The notes beneath the pieces were generated by a model. That model was not told the DNA's origin and ran no database searches. It saw only the letters and a list, made by a program, of their open reading frames with translations. Below are positions 24,995 to 31,200 of a DNA stretch of 31,200 nt, one piece after another (positions within the stretch are counted from its first letter, which is position 1; each line of letters begins with the position of its first letter). Origin of the DNA: QWOP01 sp003669605. GTDB lineage: Bacteria; Planctomycetota; Planctomycetia; Pirellulales; UBA1268. The stretch is from NCBI GenBank assembly GCA_947481985.1, contig CANKIK010000049.1, positions 1 through 31,200 on the forward strand, read 5' to 3'. Made by a program: the position numbers and the translations under genes.

Positions 24995-26260
24995 TCAGTT
25001 GGCTGTGACCGAACGGGAGTATTCACGCTCGCGGCGGAATTCGTCGAGCGGAGCCACGACGTCGTCCACCTTGTCTGTGAATAGATCTCCGATCAGCAGA
25101 TCGGTGAGATGCCCCTTGAGGTCGGGGTGTTTATTGACGAAGCGGCCGAAACTGAGGCCGTCGTAAAATTCGCACACCAGTCTTCGCATCCGCTCCATGC
25201 CCTGCATGAAGTCCGGTCCCCACTTGCCAAGTTGGGCCTCGGAAGTGTCCCCCGTTTCGAGTCCTTCGCAGACCGCCTCGGCAGCCTTGGCCCCCGACTG
25301 CAGGGCGAGGAGGACCCCCGAGGAATAGAGCGGGTCGAGAAAACCGAAGGCATCGCCGACGAGCACCCAGCCGTCACCGGCCACTTTCTTGGCCCGGTAG
25401 GAGTATTCCTTGGCGGCCCGGAACGGCGCCGCCCGGGTGGCGTCTTTGATCCGCGGTTGCAGACCCGGGCAACGGGCGACCTCCTCGAAATAGATCTGCT
25501 CGTGGTCTTTGGTGTCGCGGTTCTTAAAGAGATATTCGAAGGGAGCGACAACGCCGACGCTGAGGATGTCGTCGTGGAGCGGGATGTACCAGAACCATCC
25601 CTGCTTGTTGTCGAGTTGCATCACCATCGTGGCCCCCTCGTCCTTGCCGCTGTCACGGTAGGCCCCCTTCCAGTAGGTCCAGACAGCGGCCTTCTTCAGC
25701 TCCGGATCCCACTGGCGGAGACCGAGTCGGTCCTGAATCAGGGCGCTCTGACCGGCGGCGTCGATGACCACATCGGCATACACTTCCCGTTTGCCATCCC
25801 CGTCGGCAAGCGACACCCCCACGGCACGCTCACCGTCGAAGAGCACCTCCAGCACGCGGGCCCCTTCATGAACTTCGACGCCGTGCTCCCGGGCGTTGTT
25901 GAGCATCATGTGATCGAATTCGCTCCGCAGCACCTGCCATGTCTGAGAGGATTCGTGCGGCTTGTTGTCGGCGAAATAGAACGGTTCGGAGAGTTTTCCT
26001 TGCCCGGTGACAAACTGCACCGAGTGCTTCTTGACGTAGTGGCTGGCACGCAGCTTGGGGAGGACCCCAAGCTTCTCGAACACCCAGAACGTCTCGGGGA
26101 TCAACGACTCTCCGATGTGGTAGCGGGGAAACGTCTCCCGTTCATAGAGGGTCACGCGATGCCCCCGCTGGGCGATGAGCGTCGAAGCGGTCGATCCCGA
26201 GGGGCCGCCACCGATCACGATCACGTGAGGACGGGAGGAACCGGAGGTGCGAGTCACCAT
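24995..26260 (-). CDS. Flavin-dependent halogenase-like FAD monooxygenase
   Basis: A 421-residue flavoprotein of the halogenase/geranylgeranyl-reductase superfamily. FAD binding: GGGPSGSTAS (17-26) and GDAFGFLDPLYSSG (302-315). Halogenase features: ERETFPRYHIGESLIPE (40-56), as in phenol and pyrrole halogenases; WFWYIP at 222-227, fitting the WxWxIP motif that blocks monooxygenation in halogenases; FLDPLYSSG fitting Fx.Px.Sx.G; and a candidate active-site lysine in HYVKKHSVQF (Lys78). It may therefore halogenate a phenolic or other aromatic compound using Cl-/Br- and FADH2. Many planctomycete homologues remain uncharacterised and some could be ordinary oxidoreductases. ATG 26260 has GGAG (26268-26271) 7 bases upstream. 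It is second in a run behind marR and in front of an antiporter. Confidence 0.8.
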   Translation of the reverse strand: MVTRTSGSSRPHVIVIGGGPSGSTASTLIAQRGHRVTLYERETFPRYHIGESLIPETFWVFEKLGVLPKLRASHYVKKHSVQFVTGQGKLSEPFYFADNKPHESSQTWQVLRSEFDHMMLNNAREHGVEVHEGARVLEVLFDGERAVGVSLADGDGKREVYADVVIDAAGQSALIQDRLGLRQWDPELKKAAVWTYWKGAYRDSGKDEGATMVMQLDNKQGWFWYIPLHDDILSVGVVAPFEYLFKNRDTKDHEQIYFEEVARCPGLQPRIKDATRAAPFRAAKEYSYRAKKVAGDGWVLVGDAFGFLDPLYSSGVLLALQSGAKAAEAVCEGLETGDTSEAQLGKWGPDFMQGMERMRRLVCEFYDGLSFGRFVNKHPDLKGHLTDLLIGDLFTDKVDDVVAPLDEFRREREYSRSVTAN

Positions 26261-26267
26261 GATGATG

Positions 26268-26271
26268 CTCC
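26268..26271 (-). promoter_or_regulatory. Ribosome binding site of the halogenase-like gene
   Basis: GGAG on the minus strand, 7 bases before ATG 26260. It is complementary to the CTCC core inside the repeat units immediately upstream, so it may be partly sequestered in the mRNA. Confidence 0.7.
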
Positions 26272-26303
26272 GTGGAGAGGGCGTGGAGAGGGCGTGGAGA
26301 GGG
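26271..26303. repeat. Three perfect 11-bp repeats in the halogenase gene leader
   Basis: The unit cgtggagaggg occurs three times head to tail without mismatch. On the minus strand the mRNA reads repeated ccctctccacg just upstream of the ribosome binding site. It lies in the 95-base gap between marR and the halogenase-like gene and is not in any coding sequence. Confidence 0.9.
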
Positions 26304-26355
26304 GATACTGAAAAAAAGCTGGCCTGGCGAGGAGCGGAAAAACCTGAACAGCCGC

Positions 26356-26919
26356 TTACAGGGGCTGGGGAATGACGACGACTTTCTTCAGGGGGGTGGC
26401 AGTGGTGGCTGGATCGGCCACGGACGACTCATGGGGAAGGCGGGCAATCTTGAGGAGGCCGACGAGGGACTGGAGTTGTTCGGCGGTCAGATGCCCGAGT
26501 TGACGGGCACCGCACTCCAGAACCCTGTCCGCCATCGCGTCCAGCAACGCCTCGCCGCTGGGCGTGAGGCCGACCTGCACCACCCGCCGGTTATGGTTTT
26601 GCCGCTCGCGACAGACTAGGCCGCGGGCCTCCAGACGATCGACCAACCTCGTAATGTCTGGCGCACGGGAGATGAGCCTGGCAGCCAAGGAGAGCGTGGG
26701 GAGCGTCTGAGGGGCCACATCCCGCAGCAGACGCAACGCGTTGTATTGCTGCGCGGAGAGATCGAAGGCGGTAAACACTTCGTCTTCAAAAGCCTTGAGA
26801 CGGTCGTAGGTCCGCCAGAGGTTGAGGTAGGCCTCTTGCTGCGGGGAATCGAACTCCCTCGCCGGCACCAGATGCCGCGGACGAACTCGGGGACCGGCGG
26901 TGGGATCCTTCACCATCAT
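26356..26919 (-). CDS. MarR family transcriptional regulator
   Basis: A 187-residue winged-helix regulator. The order is an N-terminal helix (SPQQEAYLNLWRTYDRLKAFEDEVF), a recognition region (LSAQQYNALRLLRDVAPQTLPTLSLAARLISRAPDITRLVDRLEARGL), and the beta-hairpin wing ending in RRVVQVGLTPSG, which corresponds to the MarR motif DxRxxxxxLTxxG. Then come dimerisation helices (LLDAMADRVLECGARQLGHLTAEQLQSLVGLL) and a short Pro-rich tail. MarR proteins usually repress neighbouring oxidative-stress, aromatic-compound or efflux genes until a phenolic ligand binds, which would suit the halogenase and antiporter downstream. ATG 26919 (or 26916) is preferred over 27045, because a sigma-70 type promoter overlaps the longer reading frame. 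The halogenase gene starts 95 bases downstream on the same strand. Confidence 0.88.
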   Translation of the reverse strand: MMVKDPTAGPRVRPRHLVPAREFDSPQQEAYLNLWRTYDRLKAFEDEVFTAFDLSAQQYNALRLLRDVAPQTLPTLSLAARLISRAPDITRLVDRLEARGLVCRERQNHNRRVVQVGLTPSGEALLDAMADRVLECGARQLGHLTAEQLQSLVGLLKIARLPHESSVADPATTATPLKKVVVIPQPL

Positions 26920-26925
26920 CTCGGC

Positions 26926-26954
26926 ATAATAGTCGTCTGCACATGAGTCGTCAA
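26926..26954 (-). promoter_or_regulatory. Sigma-70 type promoter of marR, probably leaderless
   Basis: On the minus strand TTGACG (26949-26954) and TATTAT (26926-26931) are separated by exactly 17 bases, five of six matches to each consensus hexamer. The expected transcription start, 6-8 bases beyond the -10, falls at about 26918-26920, on the first ATG of marR. No upstream Shine-Dalgarno would then be transcribed. A 7-bp direct repeat (AGTCGTC on the plus strand at 26931-26937 and 26946-26952) sits in the spacer, a plausible regulator site. Confidence 0.7.
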
Positions 26955-26970
26955 CACAACAATTCGAAAA

Positions 26971-26989
26971 TGGCCTCTTTTTGAGGTCA
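26971..26989. promoter_or_regulatory. Imperfect inverted repeat upstream of the marR promoter
   Basis: tggcctc-ttttt-gaggtca: seven pairs with one G-T mismatch around a 5-base spacer, placed 17 bases upstream of the -35 hexamer. MarR proteins bind inverted repeats of about this size, so it is a candidate autoregulation site. It could also be chance. Confidence 0.35.
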
Positions 26990-27112
26990 ACAACGAGGAT
27001 TCCAAGCCCCTGCGCGCAGGCTGTGGCTCCCCTGCCGACGCCCACTGCAGAAGGCGTTGCACGGGCAGTGAAATTGGAACAACTGCCGGTTTTTTCGGTG
27101 GGAATTCCGGTG

Positions 27113-27136
27113 AAAAAAGCTCGGCGACAGCTTTTT
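27113..27136 (-). terminator. Possible intrinsic terminator after the prenyltransferase-repeat gene
   Basis: Read on the minus strand, 10 bases past the stop at 27147, an 8-bp inverted repeat AAAAAGCT / AGCTTTTT with a 7-base loop ends in six T residues. The stem is AT-rich with only two G-C pairs, so its strength is modest. The T-run and position support it. Confidence 0.5.
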
Positions 27137-27146
27137 CCAAGGGCAG

Positions 27147-28247
27147 TCAGCGCTGGTAGGCGGGGAGGTAGTGCATATACACCTCAAGCGTGATCGCCCC
27201 CATCGCGGTGGAGTAATTCTTGGCGGGGCCGTTGATCCGCTCCTCCCCCCAACCGGGCCAACTGCCGTCGGCATTTTGGCTCTCCAGAAGCAGCCCCCGC
27301 ACTCGCGGGCTCCACAGCGCCCACTGCTCCTCGCCGGCTTGGAAGTGGGCCTGCATGGCGTAGTAATTCATGTAGTGAAAATACTCGTCCATCTGTGGCC
27401 GGTAGTCGCGACTCTGGAGCGACTCAAGCGCCTTCCTGACATCAGGGTCGTCATAGAGTCCGAGGAGCTGCAGCGAGAGCGCGCCGGCGGCCGACTGCGC
27501 GTTTTTCACCCCCTGCCCCGGCTGGTAGGCGAAGCCCCCCTCCGGCTTGGCGCAGCGCTTGATGTACTTTGCTGCCTCGTCGAGCGTCTTCTGCGGGACC
27601 TCAAATCTGGCGCTCTGCGCCGCGCGGAGGGCCACTACCTGCATCACCGTCACGCTCAGATCGGCATCCTGGGGCCGGGGCTGGTAGCGCCAACCCCCTT
27701 CGTTGTTCTGGGCAGCCACGATCACCGCCACCGCCTTCCGGCAGGTGTCGCGCATCGCCTCGTCGGTCCGCCAGCCGGAGGCCTCGATGAGGGCCAGCGT
27801 CGCCAAGGCATGCTCATACATCGGGCCGTGCGAATTGCCCCCCGCCCTGACCACCAGCCCGTCGGGCTGCTGCGATTCGATCATCGCATCCAGCGCCCGA
27901 CCGACTGTGGCCGCGTAGGGGCCACGCCCCGGGACGTGACCCCGGCCCATGAAGGCCAGCAAGCAGAGGGCGTTGACGCCGGTGTTGGGCTGCTGCGACA
28001 TCCCATGCTGCCACGAGCCCCCCGTATCCTGCTTCGCCGCCAGGTATTCCAGCCCCCGATCGACGGCCGCCTCAACGCGGAGCAGGTCGCGGGCCTCCGC
28101 TTCCGAGACGTTGCCGAGCCCAGCTTCGCCCGGCTGCGCCACGGCCACGGATCCCGACAGACCGGCCACACAGGCCAGCACCGCAGCGCCGCGCCGCGCA
28201 GCCCACGAACCTCTCCAGGACCGGCGGGTGACTTGTTTGGTCAACAC
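27147..28247 (-). CDS. Exported prenyltransferase/squalene-oxidase-repeat protein
   Basis: A 366-residue protein with a signal peptide (RGAAVLACVAGLSGSVAVAQ, cleavage near residue 38) followed by an alpha-alpha toroid made of prenyltransferase/squalene-cyclase repeats. Repeat motifs are RGLEYLAAKQDTGGSWQHG, DAMIESQQPDG, AVAVIVAAQNNEGGWRYQP, YIKRCAKPEGGFAYQPGQG and RGLLLESQNADGSWPGWG, each with the QxxxGGW/F core. The cyclase DCTAE/DXDD acid is not clearly present, although PQDADLSV sits in a comparable place, so enzymatic cyclisation is unlikely. GTG 28247 is the start, with AGGAG 5 bases upstream. The VWA/amidotransferase-like gene ends 21 bases before it. This pairing recurs in planctomycete envelope operons with unknown function. 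Confidence 0.85.
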   Translation of the reverse strand: MLTKQVTRRSWRGSWAARRGAAVLACVAGLSGSVAVAQPGEAGLGNVSEAEARDLLRVEAAVDRGLEYLAAKQDTGGSWQHGMSQQPNTGVNALCLLAFMGRGHVPGRGPYAATVGRALDAMIESQQPDGLVVRAGGNSHGPMYEHALATLALIEASGWRTDEAMRDTCRKAVAVIVAAQNNEGGWRYQPRPQDADLSVTVMQVVALRAAQSARFEVPQKTLDEAAKYIKRCAKPEGGFAYQPGQGVKNAQSAAGALSLQLLGLYDDPDVRKALESLQSRDYRPQMDEYFHYMNYYAMQAHFQAGEEQWALWSPRVRGLLLESQNADGSWPGWGEERINGPAKNYSTAMGAITLEVYMHYLPAYQR

Positions 28248-28268
28248 GTGTACTCCTCGCAGCAGGAA

Positions 28269-30692
28269 TTAACTCAGTCCCGAGAGCCGGCGGATGGCGA
28301 TATCGACACAGTACAAACCCACCAGTAATCCAAGCACCGGCCAGGTGTCCCAAATGTCGTCATCAACCTGCCTCCGGGTCTCCACCGAGCGGTCGGTGAG
28401 CCGCTCGGGAATCGTGGCCACCTCCCCCGCCTCGACGACCGCACCGCCCGAGAGGTCAGCCAGTGAGCGGAGCAGTTCCCGATCGACGCCCGGCTGTGCC
28501 CGCTCGCGCGTCGGCTCCGCCACTAGGAGTTGCGTGGCCAGCCCCTCAGCCTCTGCAGTCCGCTCAAGCGACAGTGTGTGACGGCCAGCCGCCACCGGGA
28601 CGAACGATCCGTTGAAGAGCCCCGCCCGCCCGGCAGCCCGCAATTCCACGCGCTCTGTGCCCCCTGCCGCCGTTTCCACCATCACCGCCTGCGTTGCCGC
28701 CGCCACCGGTTTCTTCTGGTCATCCACGAGATTCAACTCGATAAATACGGGGTTGCCCGGTTCACAGCGGCTCGGAGTGACCACCAGCCAACTGGCATCC
28801 CAAGGCCGGTCGTCGCGGCGGGCGACACTCCGCAGCGCCTGCCCCCAGAACCGCCAGAAGAGGGCATCGCCGACGTTTCTCCGCCAGCGGAAGGTCTCCT
28901 CGGTCCCGATCCAGGCCACTCGTCCGCGACCGGCAGGCGCCTCCACCACCAGCGGCACCGGCCCCTCCGCTCCCCCCTGCCCCGCTGGCCGCTCAACATC
29001 GGCCAGCACCGTGGCCGCAGGCTTCGCGACCCGGGCCGCAGCCACGCGAAAGAAAGGGGGCATAGCGCTCCAGGAAGCCCGGTTACGGGCAGCATCTCCG
29101 GAGAGCGCGAACGCCGGGTGCATGGCACCGCGGGCCGTGACCCGCATCCGGAAGGGGCGGAAATCGGCCGCCTCGATGGCACCGTTGCTCCCCCCTTTCG
29201 CGCGGTCGATCTCCACTGGAAAGAGTTCTTCGAGGGGTTGTCCGGCATACTCGCGGGGGAGATGTTCGCCTCCGGGCTGGAAGACCACCCCCACCCCGCG
29301 CTCCTGAACCGCCTCCACCAGCCCCTTCTGACTGGCGGCGGACAGATCAGCTGCCGCAACGTCACCAATCACCACTAAGTCGTACTTGCCCCATCCCTCG
29401 GCATCCGTTGGCAAGCCGGCGTAGCCCTCCGGCACGACTGCGGCCCCCGCCGCGGAGGCCTGGAGTGCACCAGCAACGACGACCGTCGGCTCGAAGCCGG
29501 TGTCCCGGCGGATGGCGTGGTCGAGGAATCTCAAGTCCCAGCGCGGAGAAGCATCGATCACGAGCACCCGCGACTTCCTGGCCGTCACCTCCACCGGGAT
29601 CTCAATCGCGTTGTTTTCGGGGATCGTCTCCTCTGGCTCCGGTTTGACTGCCACCGTGAGCAGGCTGGTGCCGGCGGTGGTCGCATGCCAAGGAAGGGCC
29701 GCCTGCTGACGGCCGTCACGGAGGACCAGATCGACCGAGCCGACGACGGTGTCACCCGCCGAGAGTTCGACCTTCACCGCCCGCCGGGCAAGTCCGCTCG
29801 ACTGGATCGTGGCCAAAATCGACACCGTGTCGGACAGAGCCACCTCCGGCGCGGCGAGTACGTCGGTGACGGCGATGTCGGCCGGCGGTTCGGCCGCGCC
29901 TATCGGCACGGCGATCACAGGCGCCCTGGCGATCCCCCCGGCGGCATCCGCGGCCCGACGGACAGCCTCCAGCGGATCGATGCCGACAGTCGAACGACCG
30001 TCGCTGACCAGCACGATCCCGGCGAGAACCCGGTCGGAGGCATCGTCAAGCGCCATCCCGATCGCCTCGCCAAGCGCCGTGTCGGCGCCGCCACCGGTGT
30101 CGCTTTCTTTGCCATCCACCAACCGCGCCGGCCGGCGGGCGACGCGGTACTGACGCACTTCATACTTCTTCCCGACATCGGCCAGCATGGCATCGGACTG
30201 GGTCGCCAACAGCCGGGTGACAAACTCCCCCCGCGACCAGCGTCCCAGCATCTCCACCAGGGCGTCGTCGGCCGCGACATCCCCGGCCGCCGGTGGCTCA
30301 AGCCCCACTGCCGTGGCCACCGCACCGATCCCTGCTGCAGGCAACCGCCCCACCGGGAGAGCCATGCTGTCGGACTGATCGACGACCAGCGCCACCACCG
30401 CCTTCTGCACGATCCGTTCATCGAGGCGGAGAAATGGTCCGGCCAGTACAAACACCAACAGTGAGAGCACGCCGATCCGGCAGGCATTGAGTGCCCGCCG
30501 TAATCCGGGCGAAAGCCAGGGGAGACGACTGCGGTGACGGCGGCAGATCCACCACGCGGCTGGTACCAAAAGCAGCAAGCCAGTCCACAGCACCCACGGC
30601 CGGGCCCAATGCCACTCCACCGAATCGATGCGGGAGGCGAGCTCGTGCCCGACCCCGGCCCCCCGGGCCAGCCGGGCAAAGAGATCGTTCAT
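28269..30692 (-). CDS. VWA/glutamine-amidotransferase-like envelope protein
   Basis: An 807-residue membrane-anchored protein. Two helices near the N-terminus (WVLWTGLLLLVPAAWWIC at 33-50; ACRIGVLSLLVFVLAGPFLRL at 70-90) precede a von Willebrand factor A domain with a complete MIDAS motif DQSDS (105-109) in ALVVDQSDSMALP and the partner segment GIVLVSDGRSTVG. A beta-rich Ig-like part (about 255-355) and an amidotransferase-like fold follow (RVLVIDASPRWDLRFLDHAIRRD, KYDLVVIGDVAAADLS, GVVFQPGGEHLP), without a clear Cys-His-Glu triad. A last helix lies near the C-terminus (WPVLGLLVGLYCVDIAI). This architecture is a known planctomycete and Bat-like envelope type, often beside MoxR-ATPase genes. 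ATG 30692 overlaps the upstream stop by 4 bases (ATGA). Confidence 0.85.
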   Translation of the reverse strand: MNDLFARLARGAGVGHELASRIDSVEWHWARPWVLWTGLLLLVPAAWWICRRHRSRLPWLSPGLRRALNACRIGVLSLLVFVLAGPFLRLDERIVQKAVVALVVDQSDSMALPVGRLPAAGIGAVATAVGLEPPAAGDVAADDALVEMLGRWSRGEFVTRLLATQSDAMLADVGKKYEVRQYRVARRPARLVDGKESDTGGGADTALGEAIGMALDDASDRVLAGIVLVSDGRSTVGIDPLEAVRRAADAAGGIARAPVIAVPIGAAEPPADIAVTDVLAAPEVALSDTVSILATIQSSGLARRAVKVELSAGDTVVGSVDLVLRDGRQQAALPWHATTAGTSLLTVAVKPEPEETIPENNAIEIPVEVTARKSRVLVIDASPRWDLRFLDHAIRRDTGFEPTVVVAGALQASAAGAAVVPEGYAGLPTDAEGWGKYDLVVIGDVAAADLSAASQKGLVEAVQERGVGVVFQPGGEHLPREYAGQPLEELFPVEIDRAKGGSNGAIEAADFRPFRMRVTARGAMHPAFALSGDAARNRASWSAMPPFFRVAAARVAKPAATVLADVERPAGQGGAEGPVPLVVEAPAGRGRVAWIGTEETFRWRRNVGDALFWRFWGQALRSVARRDDRPWDASWLVVTPSRCEPGNPVFIELNLVDDQKKPVAAATQAVMVETAAGGTERVELRAAGRAGLFNGSFVPVAAGRHTLSLERTAEAEGLATQLLVAEPTRERAQPGVDRELLRSLADLSGGAVVEAGEVATIPERLTDRSVETRRQVDDDIWDTWPVLGLLVGLYCVDIAIRRLSGLS

Positions 30693-31200
30693 TGCGGGAT
30701 GTCCCTGCCAAGGTTCCTGAAGTAGGTGTCGATCACCTCCTGATAGGCCGCCGGTCCACGCTGCCGCATCCCTTCCAGGAGCGGGTCGCGGACCCGTGGT
30801 GGCAACTTGTAGATCGCGGCCCGACGGGCGGCATCGAGGCCACGCAGATCGGCCTCCTTGAGAGCCGCTCTGCCGGCCTTGGCGCCGCCGTCGGTAGCCG
30901 TCTGCGTCGGTTCACCAGTCGGTGTGGCGCCCGGTGCGCCCTCTCCCTGCCCCTGCTGCTCGGAGGAGGATTGCTGGCCGGCAGCCATCTTCTCGGCTGC
31001 CCTACGACTGGCCTGCTCCTGGAGCCGCCGAGCCCTGTCGGCCATCTGCAGAGCCTGCTTGACTTCCTTGCTACTCAGCAGCGAATCGAGTTCCTTCGCC
31101 GACGGCGGCGGCGCGCCGGCCTGCGGATTGACCGCTTCGCCCGGCTGTCCCTCGCCCTGTTTGCCCTCGCCCTGTTTGCCCTCGCCTGGCTGGCCCTCGC
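30689..31200 (-). CDS. C-terminal part of a Gln/Gly-rich protein (5' end outside window)
   Basis: The reading frame is open on the minus strand from the window edge to TGA at 30689, about 169 residues. The visible part begins with low-complexity GEGKQGEGKQGEGQPGE, then AKELDSLLSSKEVKQALQ, a helical arginine/glutamine-rich stretch (ADRARRLQEQASRRAAEKMA), a linker rich in Gln, Gly, Ala and Thr (QSSSEQQGQGEGAPGATPTG), and a small conserved-looking C-terminus (LDAARRAAIYKLPPRVRDPLLEGM ... YQEVIDTYFRNLGRD). The ending resembles the C-terminal tail of large planctomycete proteins next to VWA envelope genes, but the main domain is outside, so no family is assigned. It overlaps the following gene by 4 bases, so they are co-translated. 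Confidence 0.75.
   Translation of the reverse strand, partial: EGQPGEGKQGEGKQGEGQPGEAVNPQAGAPPPSAKELDSLLSSKEVKQALQMADRARRLQEQASRRAAEKMAAGQQSSSEQQGQGEGAPGATPTGEPTQTATDGGAKAGRAALKEADLRGLDAARRAAIYKLPPRVRDPLLEGMRQRGPAAYQEVIDTYFRNLGRDIPQ
31140..31182. repeat. 15-bp coding repeats giving GEGKQ
   Basis: The unit ccctcgccctgtttg occurs twice in tandem with a partial flanking copy on each side. On the minus strand it codes for Q-G-E-G-K units. It lies inside the partial gene and probably continues past the window edge. Confidence 0.75.

Noticed and set aside
25109..26311. Open frame of 400 codons on the plus strand
   Set aside because: It is the complement of the halogenase-like gene, whose motifs are unambiguous on the minus strand.
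27064..27095. Hairpin ggcagt/actgcc followed by six T on the plus strand, looking like a terminator
   Set aside because: No plus-strand gene lies upstream for it to serve, the stem is only 6 bp, and the loop is 12 bases. I do not list it as a functional terminator.
27171..28328. Open frame of 385 codons on the plus strand
   Set aside because: Complement of the prenyltransferase-repeat gene; His/Arg-rich translation with no domain.

Overview
The window looks like a piece of a high-GC planctomycete chromosome, probably Pirellulales-like. The grounds are family content, not a marker gene. It has a Tat-exported Gfo/Idh oxidoreductase, exported SnoaL-like and PQQ-propeller proteins, a DUF2339/DUF3999 pair, a VWA/amidotransferase-like envelope protein next to a prenyltransferase-repeat protein, and a bacterial homologue of the formaldehyde-activating enzyme. 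No rRNA, tRNA, CRISPR array, transposase or integrase was seen. All coordinates and starts were worked out by hand.

Layout. 1-863 (+): the 3' end of phosphoenolpyruvate carboxylase, then a Dabb-domain protein. 916-5039 (-): a coupled DUF2339-DUF3999 membrane pair. 5250-6485 (+): an AlaA-like aminotransferase. 6536-8026 (-): a divergent RtcB RNA ligase. 8154-11709 (-): a compact cluster read in the order Fae-like protein, L-rhamnose isomerase, NCS1-type permease, 63-residue two-helix membrane protein. 11802-17674 (-): a SprT-like metalloprotease followed by four exported or envelope proteins (PQQ-type propeller, SnoaL fusion, GGVRD-repeat protein, cyclase-family hydrolase). 17724-19073 (+): a Gfo/Idh/MocA oxidoreductase closed by a textbook intrinsic terminator at 19142-19182. 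19279-19803 (-): a small lipoprotein. 20104-20922 (-): an AT-richer FkbM methyltransferase, the best transfer candidate. 21245-23539 (+): a large exported glycosidase-like protein. 23545-26919 (-): a MarR regulator, a flavin halogenase-like monooxygenase and a CPA2 antiporter in one direction. 27147-31200 (-): a prenyltransferase-repeat protein, a VWA/amidotransferase-like protein and a partial Gln/Gly-rich protein.

How the genes may work together. Most of the window is housekeeping or envelope function. The most unusual part is 8154-11709, where rhamnose isomerase is coupled by a 4-base overlap to an NCS1-type (not RhaT-type) transporter and preceded by a Fae homologue whose catalytic-histidine position appears to hold glutamate. 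This suggests a sugar/aldehyde module that differs from the classical rhaBAD-RhaT arrangement. A second candidate is the MarR-halogenase-antiporter run. It has a near-consensus promoter placed so that the marR mRNA would be leaderless, and an 11-bp triple repeat in the halogenase leader that is complementary to its ribosome binding site.
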